A stretch of DNA of 64,000 bases. It comes from Arthrobacter gallicola. Lineage in GTDB: Bacteria > Actinomycetota > Actinomycetes > Actinomycetales > Micrococcaceae. Below the pieces are notes generated by a model. It was not told the origin of the DNA. It did no database searches and saw only the letters and a list, made by a program, of their open reading frames with translations. A program made the translations under genes and the position numbers. Shown here piece after piece: positions 49,295-58,588 of the stretch. Position 1 is the stretch's first letter, and every line of letters begins with the position of its first letter. Where the stretch lies: contig NZ_JACSQD010000004.1 in assembly GCF_014836775.1 (NCBI RefSeq), positions 294,748 through 358,747 on the forward strand. The letters are read 5' to 3'.

Positions 49295-50734
49295 CTATGC
49301 CCGCACCTTGGCCCGCAGTTTGGCGAGAAGGTGCTCCTCGGCGTCGGGCCCCGCCTTGATTCCACCGGGGACCCGGAAGAAGTAAAGCAGGCCGATCACC
49401 CACCAGGCACCGAACAGCAGCCAGGGCTCAACGCCCAAGGCCGCCGGCATGCCGGGCATGTAGAGGCTGAACAATGCAGCACCGAAGATCGTGGCCGCAA
49501 TGCCAATGACGATGCCTCCCTTGCCCTTGCCGCCGACGCGCAGAGGGCGGTCCATCGCCGGTTCCCGGCGGCGCAGGATCAGGAAGGAAATCGACACCAG
49601 CGTGTACGCCAGCACGATGCTCGGTGCGCCGGAGTCGACCAGCCAGCCGAGCATTTCCGCTCCGCCGAAAGGGGCCAGGAAGCTCAGCGCACCGATGAAC
49701 AGGAGCGCGTTGTGCGGTGTGCCGTACTTCGGATGCAGCCGCCCGAACCAGGCCGGGAGCATCCCGGAACGCGCCAGCGAGTACATCAGGCGGGAGGCGC
49801 CCATCAGCAGCGAGTTCCAGGAGGTCAGGATTCCGGCAATGCCGCCGGCAATGAGGATTTTGGCCATCAGGTCCGAGTTGAACATGGCGCCGACGGCGTC
49901 CGCGGTGGCGATGTCGGTGCCGGCCAGATCCGCTGCCGGCATGGCCGAGGACGTGGTCAGCACCACCATGATGTACCAGATGGTTGCCATGACCACGGCA
50001 ACCACAACGAGCTTGCCGATCTGCTTCGCCGGGATATTGACCTCCTCAGCGGACTGCGGAATGACGTCAAAGCCGATGAACAGGAACGGCACCACAACCA
50101 GCACTGCGAAGAAGCCGTTCATGCCGCCGTGGAACCACGGCTCCATGTTTGAGGCGCTGCCGCCGGTAAAGGCTCCGGCGATCATCACCAGCCCGATCGC
50201 CAGCAGGAAGATCACCACGAAGGTCTGCACAACGCCGGCTTCCTTGACGCCGCGGATGTTAATCGCGGTGATTACGACGGCGGCGGCGGCTCCGACGAGG
50301 GCCCACGTGAGGTGGACTTCGAAGCCGGCAACGGTCCAGAGCGGTATGTGGCTCAGGTCGGGGAAGATGTACTGCACGGTTTTGGGCAACGCAACGGCTT
50401 CGAACGCCACGATGGTCACGTAGCCGCCGATGATCGCCCACGAGCCGATGAAGGAGGGACGCGGCCCCATGGCGCGCATGATGTAGTTATGCTCGCCGCC
50501 GGCCTTGGGCATGGCGGCACACAGTTCGGCGTACGTCAGTCCGACGATTGCCATGATGACGCCGCCGGTAATGATGGCGAGTACCGCTCCCATGGTGCCG
50601 GCTGAGGACAACCAGTCGCCGGTGAGGACAACCCAGCCGAAGCCGATCATGGCGCCGAAACCGAGGGCCAGGACGTCAATGCGTCCGAGGACCTTTTTGA
50701 GTGAGGGTTCGGTTTCTGTCTGAACTGCGGACAC
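49295..50734 (-). CDS. APC-family amino acid/amine permease
   Basis: 479 residues, about 12 membrane helices. The opening RIDVLALGFGAMIGFGWVVLTG is the APC helix 1 with the unwound GxG segment; LTYAELCAAMPKAGGEHNYIMRA is typical helix 3 wording. The start is GTG 50732-50734 with AAGGGGG seven bases upstream; the frame continues to 50824 without similarity. The substrate is an amino acid or amine, not determinable. DUF3237 and an M20 amidohydrolase follow upstream on the same strand with gaps. Confidence 0.9.
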   Translation of the reverse strand: MSAVQTETEPSLKKVLGRIDVLALGFGAMIGFGWVVLTGDWLSSAGTMGAVLAIITGGVIMAIVGLTYAELCAAMPKAGGEHNYIMRAMGPRPSFIGSWAIIGGYVTIVAFEAVALPKTVQYIFPDLSHIPLWTVAGFEVHLTWALVGAAAAVVITAINIRGVKEAGVVQTFVVIFLLAIGLVMIAGAFTGGSASNMEPWFHGGMNGFFAVLVVVPFLFIGFDVIPQSAEEVNIPAKQIGKLVVVAVVMATIWYIMVVLTTSSAMPAADLAGTDIATADAVGAMFNSDLMAKILIAGGIAGILTSWNSLLMGASRLMYSLARSGMLPAWFGRLHPKYGTPHNALLFIGALSFLAPFGGAEMLGWLVDSGAPSIVLAYTLVSISFLILRRREPAMDRPLRVGGKGKGGIVIGIAATIFGAALFSLYMPGMPAALGVEPWLLFGAWWVIGLLYFFRVPGGIKAGPDAEEHLLAKLRAKVRA

Positions 50735-50918
50735 GCCGACACCCCCTTTCTGTCTAATCTGCCCGCAAAGGGCTGCCCGGTGAACGGACACGTTTGGGCC
50801 CCGGGCACGCCTGTGAATCCGCACACGGGGAAGATAGCCCGTCCACGCTACACGCCGTGGAGCGCCGCGGCCTAGTTGGCGGGGCTGTGGTCAGGCCACC
50901 TGCCCCGCGCCCGCGGGC

Positions 50919-51386
50919 CTACTCCACGACACTGATTTCCAGCCGCACCTCGTCCGGGAGCCGGATGCCGGTGCCGATGAGGATGCGGCTGGACAGCCAG
51001 GCCCAGGCGCCGCCGTCGGGCGCTTCAATGCGGGGCGTACAGCGGAAGTAGATCCGCGCCGGATCCACGGATTCGCCGCGCAGGAGCGCGGCAATATCGG
51101 CCTCGCTGCCCGAGCGCAGGCCAAAGTTGTTCACGTAGAGCCGCTCGCCGTCGTCGGTCTCGATGGCGTATTTGGCTTCCAGCTCCGTGAGGGTGGCCGT
51201 GCGCAGGAGCTGGTAGTCGGCTCCGGCCGGCAGCACCGTTCCACGCAGATTCGGACCTTCGACTTTCCCGCCCAGGATCGGGATGATCCGCCGGACACCG
51301 GCAGAGGTGCGGCCAATTTCGATCGGCTCGCCCACCTGAACAGAGATGGTGGCCAGGAACGTTAGTGCGGGTGCGGAGAAGGTCAT
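50919..51386 (-). CDS. DUF3237-family protein
   Basis: 155 residues. The sequence APALTFLATISVQVGEPIEI, GGKVEGPNLRGTVLPAGADY and VDPARIYFRCTPRIEAPDG follows DUF3237, a small beta-barrel family of unknown role, sometimes near aromatic degradation genes. ATG 51384-51386 is used; an upstream GTG and ATG are also in frame and no ribosome site decides. Confidence 0.85.
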   Translation of the reverse strand: MTFSAPALTFLATISVQVGEPIEIGRTSAGVRRIIPILGGKVEGPNLRGTVLPAGADYQLLRTATLTELEAKYAIETDDGERLYVNNFGLRSGSEADIAALLRGESVDPARIYFRCTPRIEAPDGGAWAWLSSRILIGTGIRLPDEVRLEISVVE

Positions 51387-51499
51387 AGAGGCCACAGTAG
51401 CGGCCTCTTCCATCCATCGATGGCTTCCAGCCAACGAGGCGCGAGCCGTTCCCAGTCGGCAGCTGACGGAGCACTGCCGGCTCCCCTGCCGGACTTCAG

Positions 51500-52693
51500 C
51501 TACGTCAGGCGGTTGAACGCCAGCTGGGCCAGCGCAGCCGCCTGGTCGGCCAGCACGGAATCGTCGAACAGGACCCGCGGCGAGTGGTTCCACGCTGCCG
51601 TGGCTGGATCAACGTCCGGAGGGGTGGCCCCCAGGAACAGGAAGGCACCAGGGATCTTCTGCAGCACCAGGGAGAAGTCCTCCGACCCCATCAGCGGGTC
51701 CCGCGACTGGATGACCCGGTCCTCGCCGAAGAGCTCGCGCAGTTCCCGCATCGCCTCGAAGGTCCGCGACGGATCGTTCTCCGTCATCGGATAGAGAATC
51801 TCGAAGCTGACCTCCGCGGTGCAGCCGTGAGCTGTGGCGATCCCGTCCGCGAGCGCTTTGGTCTCCACGATCAGCCGGTCCACTGATTCGGCCGACAGGG
51901 TGCGGACGCTGGCACCGAGCCGGGCGGAATCCGGAATAACGTTGATGGCCCGGCCGGCTTCAAGCTGGGTGACGGTCAGGACGATCGGATCGAAGACGGA
52001 GAACTTCCGGGTGGCCATTACCTGCAGCGCCGCGGCGATCTCCACCAGTGCCGGCACCGGGTCCAGCGCATTGTGCGGCTGCGAACCATGTCCGCCGGAG
52101 CCGTGCACCGTGATCCGCAGTTCATTGGCGCCGGCCATCAGCGTGCCCGGTTTGGTGCGGAAAACCCCGAGCGGACCGGGGCGCACATGAACACCGTAAG
52201 CAGCCACCGGCCGCTCCCCCGCCGCTTCCAGCACTCCTTCGTCGATCATCAGGCCGGCACCGCCGTCGCCCTCTTCGCCGGGCTGGAACATAAACACAAC
52301 ACTTCCGGACAGGTCCCGCTGCTGCGCCTCCAGCAGGCGGGCCGCGCCGACCAGGCCTGCAACGTGCAGGTCGTGGCCGCAGGCGTGCATCGCGCCGTTG
52401 GTCGAGGCGTATTCCAGATCTGTGAGTTCCTCAACCGGCAGGGCGTCCATGTCTCCGCGCAGCAGGACCGCGGGGCCTTCCTCGCCCCCGCGCAGCACGG
52501 CGGTTACGGAGCTGAGCGAATTGCCGGTGGAGATTTCCAGGCCCAGCCCGTCCAAGGCCTCGAGGATGCGCTCCTGGGTTTTCGGCAGATGCAGCCCGAC
52601 TTCCGGTTCACGGTGCAGCTCACGGCGCAGGGATATCAGCCCAGGCAGCAAGGCCTGTCCTTCGGAAGCAAACATGTCCATCCTCACGGTCAT
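51500..52693 (-). CDS. M20-family amidohydrolase (amino acid aminoacylase/hippurate hydrolase type)
   Basis: 397 residues. Metal ligands and motifs are LRGDMDALPVEE, MHACGHDLHVAGLVGAARLL and FQPGEEGDGGAGLMIDEG; the dimerisation domain includes VHGSGGHGSQPHNALDP. The enzyme removes an acyl group from an N-acyl amino acid using two divalent metals. ATG 52691-52693 is taken; two later ATGs (codons 5 and 7) are possible. Single gene, divergent from the histidine kinase. Confidence 0.92.
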   Translation of the reverse strand: MTVRMDMFASEGQALLPGLISLRRELHREPEVGLHLPKTQERILEALDGLGLEISTGNSLSSVTAVLRGGEEGPAVLLRGDMDALPVEELTDLEYASTNGAMHACGHDLHVAGLVGAARLLEAQQRDLSGSVVFMFQPGEEGDGGAGLMIDEGVLEAAGERPVAAYGVHVRPGPLGVFRTKPGTLMAGANELRITVHGSGGHGSQPHNALDPVPALVEIAAALQVMATRKFSVFDPIVLTVTQLEAGRAINVIPDSARLGASVRTLSAESVDRLIVETKALADGIATAHGCTAEVSFEILYPMTENDPSRTFEAMRELRELFGEDRVIQSRDPLMGSEDFSLVLQKIPGAFLFLGATPPDVDPATAAWNHSPRVLFDDSVLADQAAALAQLAFNRLT

Positions 52694-52901
52694 TCCAACA
52701 GCGAATGGGGAAGTGCGCCCCGGACGAAGTAAACCACCCCCGTCCTCCGCCCGGGCACCGGGCGCGGCGGGCACCGTCCCGGCGTACCCAATCCGTGACC
52801 AAAGTCCCGCGCAGGGATGCCGGTGCTGAGCCGGATCCCCCGCAGGGCCTCAGCCGTACGGCGGATCCGGCCGCAGCGGATGCGGACCTAGACTGTTGGC
52901 C

Positions 52902-54341
52902 ATGATCGAAACGCAGCCGCCTGGCACGGACACAGCCGGCCCGGCTTCGCCGGAGAAGGAACCAACGGTGTCCGGAGAGACCGGCCGGACCTTGGCCGAG
53001 CGGGTCCACAGGTTCCGGCTGAGTCTGCCGTGGCATGCAGAAGACGACTGGGAACGGCCCGCCCCGGGACCGGAAGGACTCCGGCGGGACATGATCGGCG
53101 TATTCATCGCACTGCTCCTAAGCGCGGTGATGCTTGAATTCATGCGGGGGTTCGCCTTTGGGGAGGGCGATTTCGTCAATGCCTGGGTCCAGCACCTGGT
53201 CCAGACATCCATCTTCGTATTCCTGGTCTTCCGGCGCCGCTTCCCCATTACCGTGATGCTGCTCAGCTCCGCCACGTTCGTCATAGTGGGCGTCACGGTG
53301 CCGCCGATTAGCCAGACACTGGGATTCCAGGCTGCCTATTTCGCCTCCCTCTACAGTGCGGTGGCGTGGGCGCAGAACCGGAGGGGCCTGTGGCTCGGGG
53401 TCACCGTGGTGGTCACCGCCATGTTCCTGTGGATCGTTCTGGGCTTCACGCTCTACAGCGGTTATGACGAAATCCTCAAAACCTTCAACATCGGTTCCAC
53501 CGAGCCCGAGGGGCTTTTTCCGCCGCTCACTTCCTACGTCCTGTACTCCTTTATGCTGAACGCCGCTTACTTCGGCGGAGCCATCATGTTCGGCATGAAC
53601 TCCTGGCGCAGCGCCCACCAGCGCGAACAGCTCGCCGAGCAGGCGCTCCAGCTCGAAACCCAGGCCGCCGACCTGGCCCGCAAGGCCGTCATCGAGGAAC
53701 GCCTGCGGATCGCCCGGGAACTGCACGACGTCGTCGCGCACCATATTGCCGTGATCGGCGTGCAGGCCGGCGCTGCCCGCCGGGTCATGGAGAAAAAACC
53801 AGCTGCGGCGGCCGAAGCGCTCCAGACCATTGAGACCTCCTCCCGTGATGCCGTCTCGGAGATGCGCTCCCTGCTCGGAGTCCTGCGGTCAACGGACACA
53901 GAAAACCCGGAACCGGAGGCTGACACCCAGCGCCGGCCCGAACCCGGCATCGAAGATCTTCCCGCGCTCATCGAGGAGTACCGCGGCAACGGGCTGGCCG
54001 TTACCTTCACCCAGGTGGAGGACCGCCCCGGAGCGCTGACCGGGCTGTCCGCACCGCTGGCACTGTCCCTCTACCGGACGGTGCAGGAATCGCTGGCGAA
54101 CGTCCGCCGTCACTCAACCGCCGCTGCCGCCGTCGTCGCCCTGCGCACCGGGGAAACCGGCGAGCAGCGCTGGGTGGAAGTGGAAACTGTCGACGGCGGC
54201 CGTCTCCGCCTCGGCACCGGAGGCACCGGCTACGGCCTGCAGGGCGTCCGCGAACGGGCGGCGCTGCATGGCGGCAGTACCGAAATCGGCCCGCGCGACG
54301 GCGGCGGCTGGCGGGTGCGGCTCCGCATTCCCCTGCGCTAG
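52902..54341 (+). CDS. NarL-type sensor histidine kinase
   Basis: 479 residues. About six membrane helices between residues 65 and 245 sense the signal. The HisKA_3 box is RIARELHDVVAHHIAVIGVQ with the phosphorylated histidine, then SSRDAVSEMRSLLGVLR. The ATPase region has the N-box-like VQESLANVRRHS and G-box GTGGTGYGLQGVRERA. ATG 52902 is chosen; the TTG two codons upstream is not better supported, and no strong ribosome site is visible. It is cotranscribed with the response regulator 81 bases downstream. Confidence 0.92.
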   Translation: MIETQPPGTDTAGPASPEKEPTVSGETGRTLAERVHRFRLSLPWHAEDDWERPAPGPEGLRRDMIGVFIALLLSAVMLEFMRGFAFGEGDFVNAWVQHLVQTSIFVFLVFRRRFPITVMLLSSATFVIVGVTVPPISQTLGFQAAYFASLYSAVAWAQNRRGLWLGVTVVVTAMFLWIVLGFTLYSGYDEILKTFNIGSTEPEGLFPPLTSYVLYSFMLNAAYFGGAIMFGMNSWRSAHQREQLAEQALQLETQAADLARKAVIEERLRIARELHDVVAHHIAVIGVQAGAARRVMEKKPAAAAEALQTIETSSRDAVSEMRSLLGVLRSTDTENPEPEADTQRRPEPGIEDLPALIEEYRGNGLAVTFTQVEDRPGALTGLSAPLALSLYRTVQESLANVRRHSTAAAAVVALRTGETGEQRWVEVETVDGGRLRLGTGGTGYGLQGVRERAALHGGSTEIGPRDGGGWRVRLRIPLR

Positions 54342-54422
54342 AAACGGTTACCTGCTCAGCCCGCCCTGCCGCTAGGTTTAACCCCGGGGGTGGCACCGGG
54401 CTGCCAAAATCGAAGGACTGAC

Positions 54423-55142
54423 ATGGAACCGATCCGCCTGCTGCTCGCCGACGACCAGGCGCTGGTCCGCGCCGGCTTCGCCATGATGCTCTCCGTGGAG
54501 GAGGACATTGAGGTGGTCGGGCAGGTGACCAACGGCCAGGAAGCCGTGGACTTCGCCGCGGCGAATCCGGTGGATGTCATCCTCATGGATGTGCAGATGC
54601 CGGTGCTGGACGGTATCCGGGCCACTGAGCAGATTGTGGCTGCCGGCTGGGCGAAGGTGATCATTCTGACCACCTTCGAACGGGAGGACTATCTCTTCGA
54701 CGCGATCCGGGCCGGCGCCAGCGGCTTCCTGCTGAAGAACGCCGACCCCGACGATCTGGTGGGCGCGGTGCACGCCGTCGCCGGAGGCCATGCCCTGCTG
54801 GCACCCGAAGTAACCGTGCGGGTGATCGAACGCTTTGCCCGCCACCTGCATGCCGAGAGTGCCGCCGCAGGCGTCCCCGCCCCTGCCGGACCGCAGCCCG
54901 ACCCGGCGCAGCAGAACCTGCTGCAGTCCCTGACCACCCGCGAGCGCGAGGTCCTGGAACTCGTGGCCACCGGGCTGAGCAACGCGGAGATCGCAGCCCG
55001 CATGTTCGTGGCCGAGGCCACCGTGAAGACGCATGTGTCCAACCTGCTGGCGAAGGTCCAGGTGCGGGACCGGGTGCAGGCCGTGGTGTTTGCGTACGAA
55101 TCCGGACTCATTCTTCCGGGTGAGGCCGCCCGCGAAGCGTGA
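54423..55142 (+). CDS. NarL/LuxR-type response regulator
   Basis: 239 residues. The receiver has acidic pair LLADDQALVRAGF, the phosphorylated Asp in VILMDVQMPVLDG and the switch Lys in FLLKNADPDD. A Pro/Ala-rich linker of about 30 residues leads to the LuxR helix-turn-helix LTTREREVLELVATGLSNAEIA, then VKTHVSNLLAKV. ATG 54423 has GAAGGA five bases upstream. Its likely target is the ABC transporter that follows. Confidence 0.94.
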   Translation: MEPIRLLLADDQALVRAGFAMMLSVEEDIEVVGQVTNGQEAVDFAAANPVDVILMDVQMPVLDGIRATEQIVAAGWAKVIILTTFEREDYLFDAIRAGASGFLLKNADPDDLVGAVHAVAGGHALLAPEVTVRVIERFARHLHAESAAAGVPAPAGPQPDPAQQNLLQSLTTREREVLELVATGLSNAEIAARMFVAEATVKTHVSNLLAKVQVRDRVQAVVFAYESGLILPGEAAREA

Positions 55143-55252
55143 GCGGCGGGACTCAGCCGGACGGCCGATCCGCTGGTCCCGGCTTGTTCCTAAGGTTGAG
55201 GGAGCAGCACATCCACAACTTCCCGGCATCCCCGGGGAAGGAGCAGTCCCCT

Positions 55253-56137
55253 ATGCTTCAGGTCCAAAACCTCACCCGCCGGTTCGGTGAAAAAACCGCC
55301 GTCGACGCGGTGAGCTTCGATGTTCCGTCCGGCCAGATGACCGGGTTTGTCGGCGCGAACGGTGCCGGCAAAACCACCACCATGCGCATGATTATGGGGG
55401 TGCTCAAAGCCAGCTCCGGTGAGGTCCTGCTGGACGGCTCCCCGCTTACCGCGGACGCCCGCTCGAGTTTCGGCTACATGCCCGAAGAACGCGGCCTCTA
55501 CCCCAAACAGCCGATCCTGGACCAGCTGGTCTACCTGGGCCAGCTGCACCGGATGAGCCAGTCAGCAGCCCGCAAGGGAGCCCTGGACCTGCTGGACCGC
55601 TTCGGCCTGGCCGGCCGCACCAAGGACAAACTGGAATCCCTCTCGCTGGGCAACCAGCAGCGGGTCCAGATCGCGGCAGCGCTGCTGCACCGCCCCAGCG
55701 TCCTGATCCTGGACGAACCTTTTTCCGGCCTGGACCCGGTGGCGGTGGATTCCATGGTGGAACTGCTGCGCGAACGAACCTCGGCCGGTGTGCCGGTGCT
55801 CTTCTCCAGCCACCAGCTGGACCTGGTGGACCGGCTCTGCGACAACATGGTGGTCCTGCAGCAGGGCCGAGTGATTGCCTCCGGTACCGGCGATGACCTG
55901 CGGGCCCGGGCTGTGAACCGGCACCGCATCACGGTGTCCCCCGACGCCGGCTGGGTCCGGGACGAACCCGGCGTGCGGGTGCTCGACGTCGCCGGTCCTA
56001 CCGCGATTCTGCAGTTCGACGACGACGCCGCCAGTCAGCGGCTGCTCGCCGCGGCACTCTCCCGCGGGTCCGTGGAGGAGTTCGCACCGATCCGGCCGTC
56101 CCTGAGCGAAATCTACCGTGAGGTCACCGCAGCATGA
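55253..56137 (+). CDS. ABC exporter ATPase, NatA-like (DUF4162 type)
   Basis: 294 residues. Walker A GANGAGKT (34-41), Walker B VLILDEPFSGLDPVAV, switch FSSHQLDLVDRLCD. The signature reads LSLGNQQRV instead of LSGGQ, as in NatA/DUF4162 relatives. A C-terminal domain of about 80 residues follows. AAGGAG precedes ATG 55253. It overlaps the permease start by four bases. With the two-component system upstream this looks like a stress-induced export module (sodium, antimicrobial or lipid), substrate unknown. Confidence 0.92.
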   Translation: MLQVQNLTRRFGEKTAVDAVSFDVPSGQMTGFVGANGAGKTTTMRMIMGVLKASSGEVLLDGSPLTADARSSFGYMPEERGLYPKQPILDQLVYLGQLHRMSQSAARKGALDLLDRFGLAGRTKDKLESLSLGNQQRVQIAAALLHRPSVLILDEPFSGLDPVAVDSMVELLRERTSAGVPVLFSSHQLDLVDRLCDNMVVLQQGRVIASGTGDDLRARAVNRHRITVSPDAGWVRDEPGVRVLDVAGPTAILQFDDDAASQRLLAAALSRGSVEEFAPIRPSLSEIYREVTAA

Positions 56138-57324
56138 GCACCAGCACAGCCCGCCCCACCCCGCCGTGGGCCATCGTTACCCTCCGTGAGGTTATGGTCA
56201 AAGCCCGCGACCGCAGCTACCTGATCTCCACCCTGGTCACCCTGGTGCTGATTGTCGGCGTCGTGGTCTTCAACGCCTACATGAGCACCCGGGCCGACGA
56301 ATACACCGTGGCCGTCACGGATACCGCAGGCACCGCCGTCGTCGACATTGCCCACACCACCGGGCAGAGCGACGGCGGGAACTCCAGCTTCGAAGCCGTG
56401 AGCGCCGGGTCCTCCGAGGAAGCCCTGGAACTGGTCCGTTCGGATGATGCCGATGCTGCCCTTGTCCAGGACGCCGACGGTACGTGGACACTCACCGGCC
56501 ACGAAGAACTCTCCGGCGGCCTGCAGCAGGGGCTGGCCGAGGCTCTGCGGGCGTACGCCCTGGAGGTCAACGCCTCCGATGCAGGAACCACACCGGAGGC
56601 ACTGCTGGAGGGCAGCGAATTCGGCACGGCTTTACTGGACGGCAACGCTGAAAACCAGTTCATGGCCCAGTTCGCCGGGTTTGTGTTCGCGTTCCTCTTC
56701 TATATGGCGGCGATCGTGTTTGGCATGGCAATCGCCACCTCCGTGCTGGAAGAAAAGCAGAACCGGGTAGTGGAAATCCTGGCTACCGCCATCCCGATCC
56801 GGCAGCTGCTCTACGGCAAGGTCGCCGGCAACACGGTCCTGGCGATGGTCCAGCTGGCCCTCTACGCCGGCGCTGCCCTGCTGGCGCTCACCTTCACCGG
56901 TACCGCGGACAGCGTCGGAACACTGATCCCGGCGTCGGGCTGGTTCCTGGTGTTCTTCCTGGCCGGTTTCCTGATCCTGGCTTCGGCCTGGGCCATGATC
57001 GGTTCCATGGCCTCGCGTACCGAGGACCTGAACAACAGCTCCGGGCCGGTGCTGACCGTCATCGTTGTGGCGCTCTTCGGCGGCCTGTTCGCCAAGGGCC
57101 AGCTCCTGGTGATCGCGTCCTTCGTGCCGGTGGTTTCCTCCGTGGCGATGCCGGTGCGGATGCTGAACGGCGAGGTCCCGCTGTGGGAAACCTTCGTGTC
57201 CCTGGCGCTGGCCCTGGCCGCGGCCTACGCCCTGCTGCGCTTCGGTGAGAAGATCTACCGCCGCGCCGTGATGCAGAGCGGCGGTGCCCTGACCCTGCGC
57301 AAGGCGATGAAGCTGGAACAGTAG
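56134..57324 (+). CDS. ABC-2-type exporter permease, NatB-like
   Basis: 396 residues. One N-terminal helix (about 30-50, LVTLVLIVGVVVFNAYM), a large extracellular loop of about 130 residues, then five or six helices starting at FAGFVFAFLFYMAAIVFGM. MAIATSVLEEKQNRVVEILATAI is the ABC-2 (NatB) signature at the coupling segment. It overlaps the ATPase gene (ATGA) and ends at a strong terminator. Confidence 0.9.
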   Translation: MSTSTARPTPPWAIVTLREVMVKARDRSYLISTLVTLVLIVGVVVFNAYMSTRADEYTVAVTDTAGTAVVDIAHTTGQSDGGNSSFEAVSAGSSEEALELVRSDDADAALVQDADGTWTLTGHEELSGGLQQGLAEALRAYALEVNASDAGTTPEALLEGSEFGTALLDGNAENQFMAQFAGFVFAFLFYMAAIVFGMAIATSVLEEKQNRVVEILATAIPIRQLLYGKVAGNTVLAMVQLALYAGAALLALTFTGTADSVGTLIPASGWFLVFFLAGFLILASAWAMIGSMASRTEDLNNSSGPVLTVIVVALFGGLFAKGQLLVIASFVPVVSSVAMPVRMLNGEVPLWETFVSLALALAAAYALLRFGEKIYRRAVMQSGGALTLRKAMKLEQ

Positions 57325-57340
57325 CGGCTTCCTGCGAGTG

Positions 57341-57390
57341 AAAAACAGCCGGTGCTGGTTGCGCATTTCGGACCAGCACCGGCTGTTTTT
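57341..57390. terminator. strong bidirectional terminator
   Basis: A perfect 19-base stem (57341-57359 with 57372-57390, starting AAAAACAGCCGG and ending GGCTGTTTTT) around a 12-base loop. T runs follow in both directions. Confidence 0.93.
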
Positions 57391-58271
57391 ATGCCCGGAT
57401 TTCGACGGCGGCGTCCCGGCCCGGACTCCCGCTGCGCCAGATGATGGCTGCCCCCGAAGCGATGACCAGGCCGATGCCGGCCGTCGCCGTCGGGCTCAGC
57501 GGCTGGTCCAGTGCCAGGGCGCCGACGACGGCGGCTGCCGCCGGATCAATGGCGAACAGCGTCCCCACAATCCGCGGAGACGTGAGCTTGGTGGCCAGGA
57601 AATCCAGGGTATAGGCGAGGGCGACCCCCCAGCAGGGCGGACACCAGAACAGCCATCCAGTCTGCTGCTCCCAGCCGCGGTGCTGCCGGGACGGTGAACG
57701 GGAGGAGCAGGACGGCTGCGACGGCAACGGAGAGTGCCAGGCCCTGAATGCCGGCGCTGTCCTCCCCCACCCGTCCTGCCATGAGCGTGTACGTGCCGAA
57801 GGCTGCCGCCGCGCCGAGGCCGAAGATGATGCCCAGCAGATCGAACTCCGTCTGGACCCCAGCCGCGGCAGCCACCCCGGCCAGGGTCAGGATGGGCAGG
57901 CAACGTTCGATGCGGCCTTTCGCCCCGAGGCTGGCAACCGCCAGCGGGCCCAGGAACTCGAGGGTGACCGCCAGGCTCAGGGGAATCCGTTCAAGGGCGC
58001 TGTACAGCAGCACGTTCATGGCGGCCATTGCGGCTCCATACAAGAGGATGCCGCCCCAGGCCCGGGAGCTTAGGGCCCGGAGGCTGGGCCGGGCAAGGCA
58101 AAGAAGCACGACGGCGGCGAGGAACATCCGCAGTCCGCTGGTGCCGAGTGATCCGGCAACGGCAAAGAGGCCGCTGGCCAGCACGGAAGAGACCTGGATG
58201 CTGATTGAACCGATGAGGACAAAGACTGCGCCCAGTAGGGCGCGGAAAAGCGGGGAAGAATTTTGGAACAT
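57389..58271 (-). pseudogene. EamA/DMT-family transporter with a frameshift
   Basis: Reading leftward from ATG 58269-58271, the protein LFRALLGAVFVLIGSISIQV ... proceeds through eight helices to MAVLVSALLG, then leaves frame at a run of six G residues (six C on the plus strand, 57625-57630). Without one G the frame continues LLGVALAYTLDFLATKLTSP, then PAAAAVVGALALDQPL to RDAAVEIRA (stop 57389), the normal last two helices of the EamA repeat. The product as written ends at 57546 with an unrelated tail (RPRLYPGFPGHQAHV). This is a +1 shift in a homopolymer: true inactivation, phase variation or a sequencing error. Confidence 0.87.
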
Positions 58272-58588
58272 GGGAAACCATTTCTGGGCAGACCGAAAGA
58301 CCGGTCGTTGACGGGGACGTCAGACGACAGGCAGCCGCTCAGGAAAGAAAAAGGAGGAGGATCCGCGGTGCCCGTCAGGGGCGCGCGGACGGTCCTCTGC
58401 GGGCGCTGCAGCCCAGGTTGCTCATGGGGTCCATACGGGAAGCATATTTACGGTGGCGGAGGAGCTGCAAATGTGTCTTTACGCGGCTGCGCGTGGGCAT
58501 CCCGGAACTACTGGTGGTCAAGCCCCTCCGACCTCTGTAGCATCCGGTCCGGATGCCGGCCGGGTCCAGGCGACGAAGGGGCACAGAA
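58272..58588. other. 317-base divergent intergenic region with a possible small ORF
   Basis: This gap separates the EamA gene (minus) from the oxidoreductase (plus). On the minus strand an ATG at 58498-58500 opens a 41-codon frame (MPTRSRVKTHLQLLRHRKYA ... GPSARP, stop 58375) with a basic start. It has no clear ribosome site and may be chance. A small hairpin-like GACCG...CGGTC lies near 58290-58310. No strong promoter is seen. Confidence 0.3.

Noticed and set aside
57541..57730. Programmed frameshifting in the EamA gene
   Set aside because: No slippery heptamer with stimulatory structure is apparent; a simple one-base insertion in a homopolymer explains the data.
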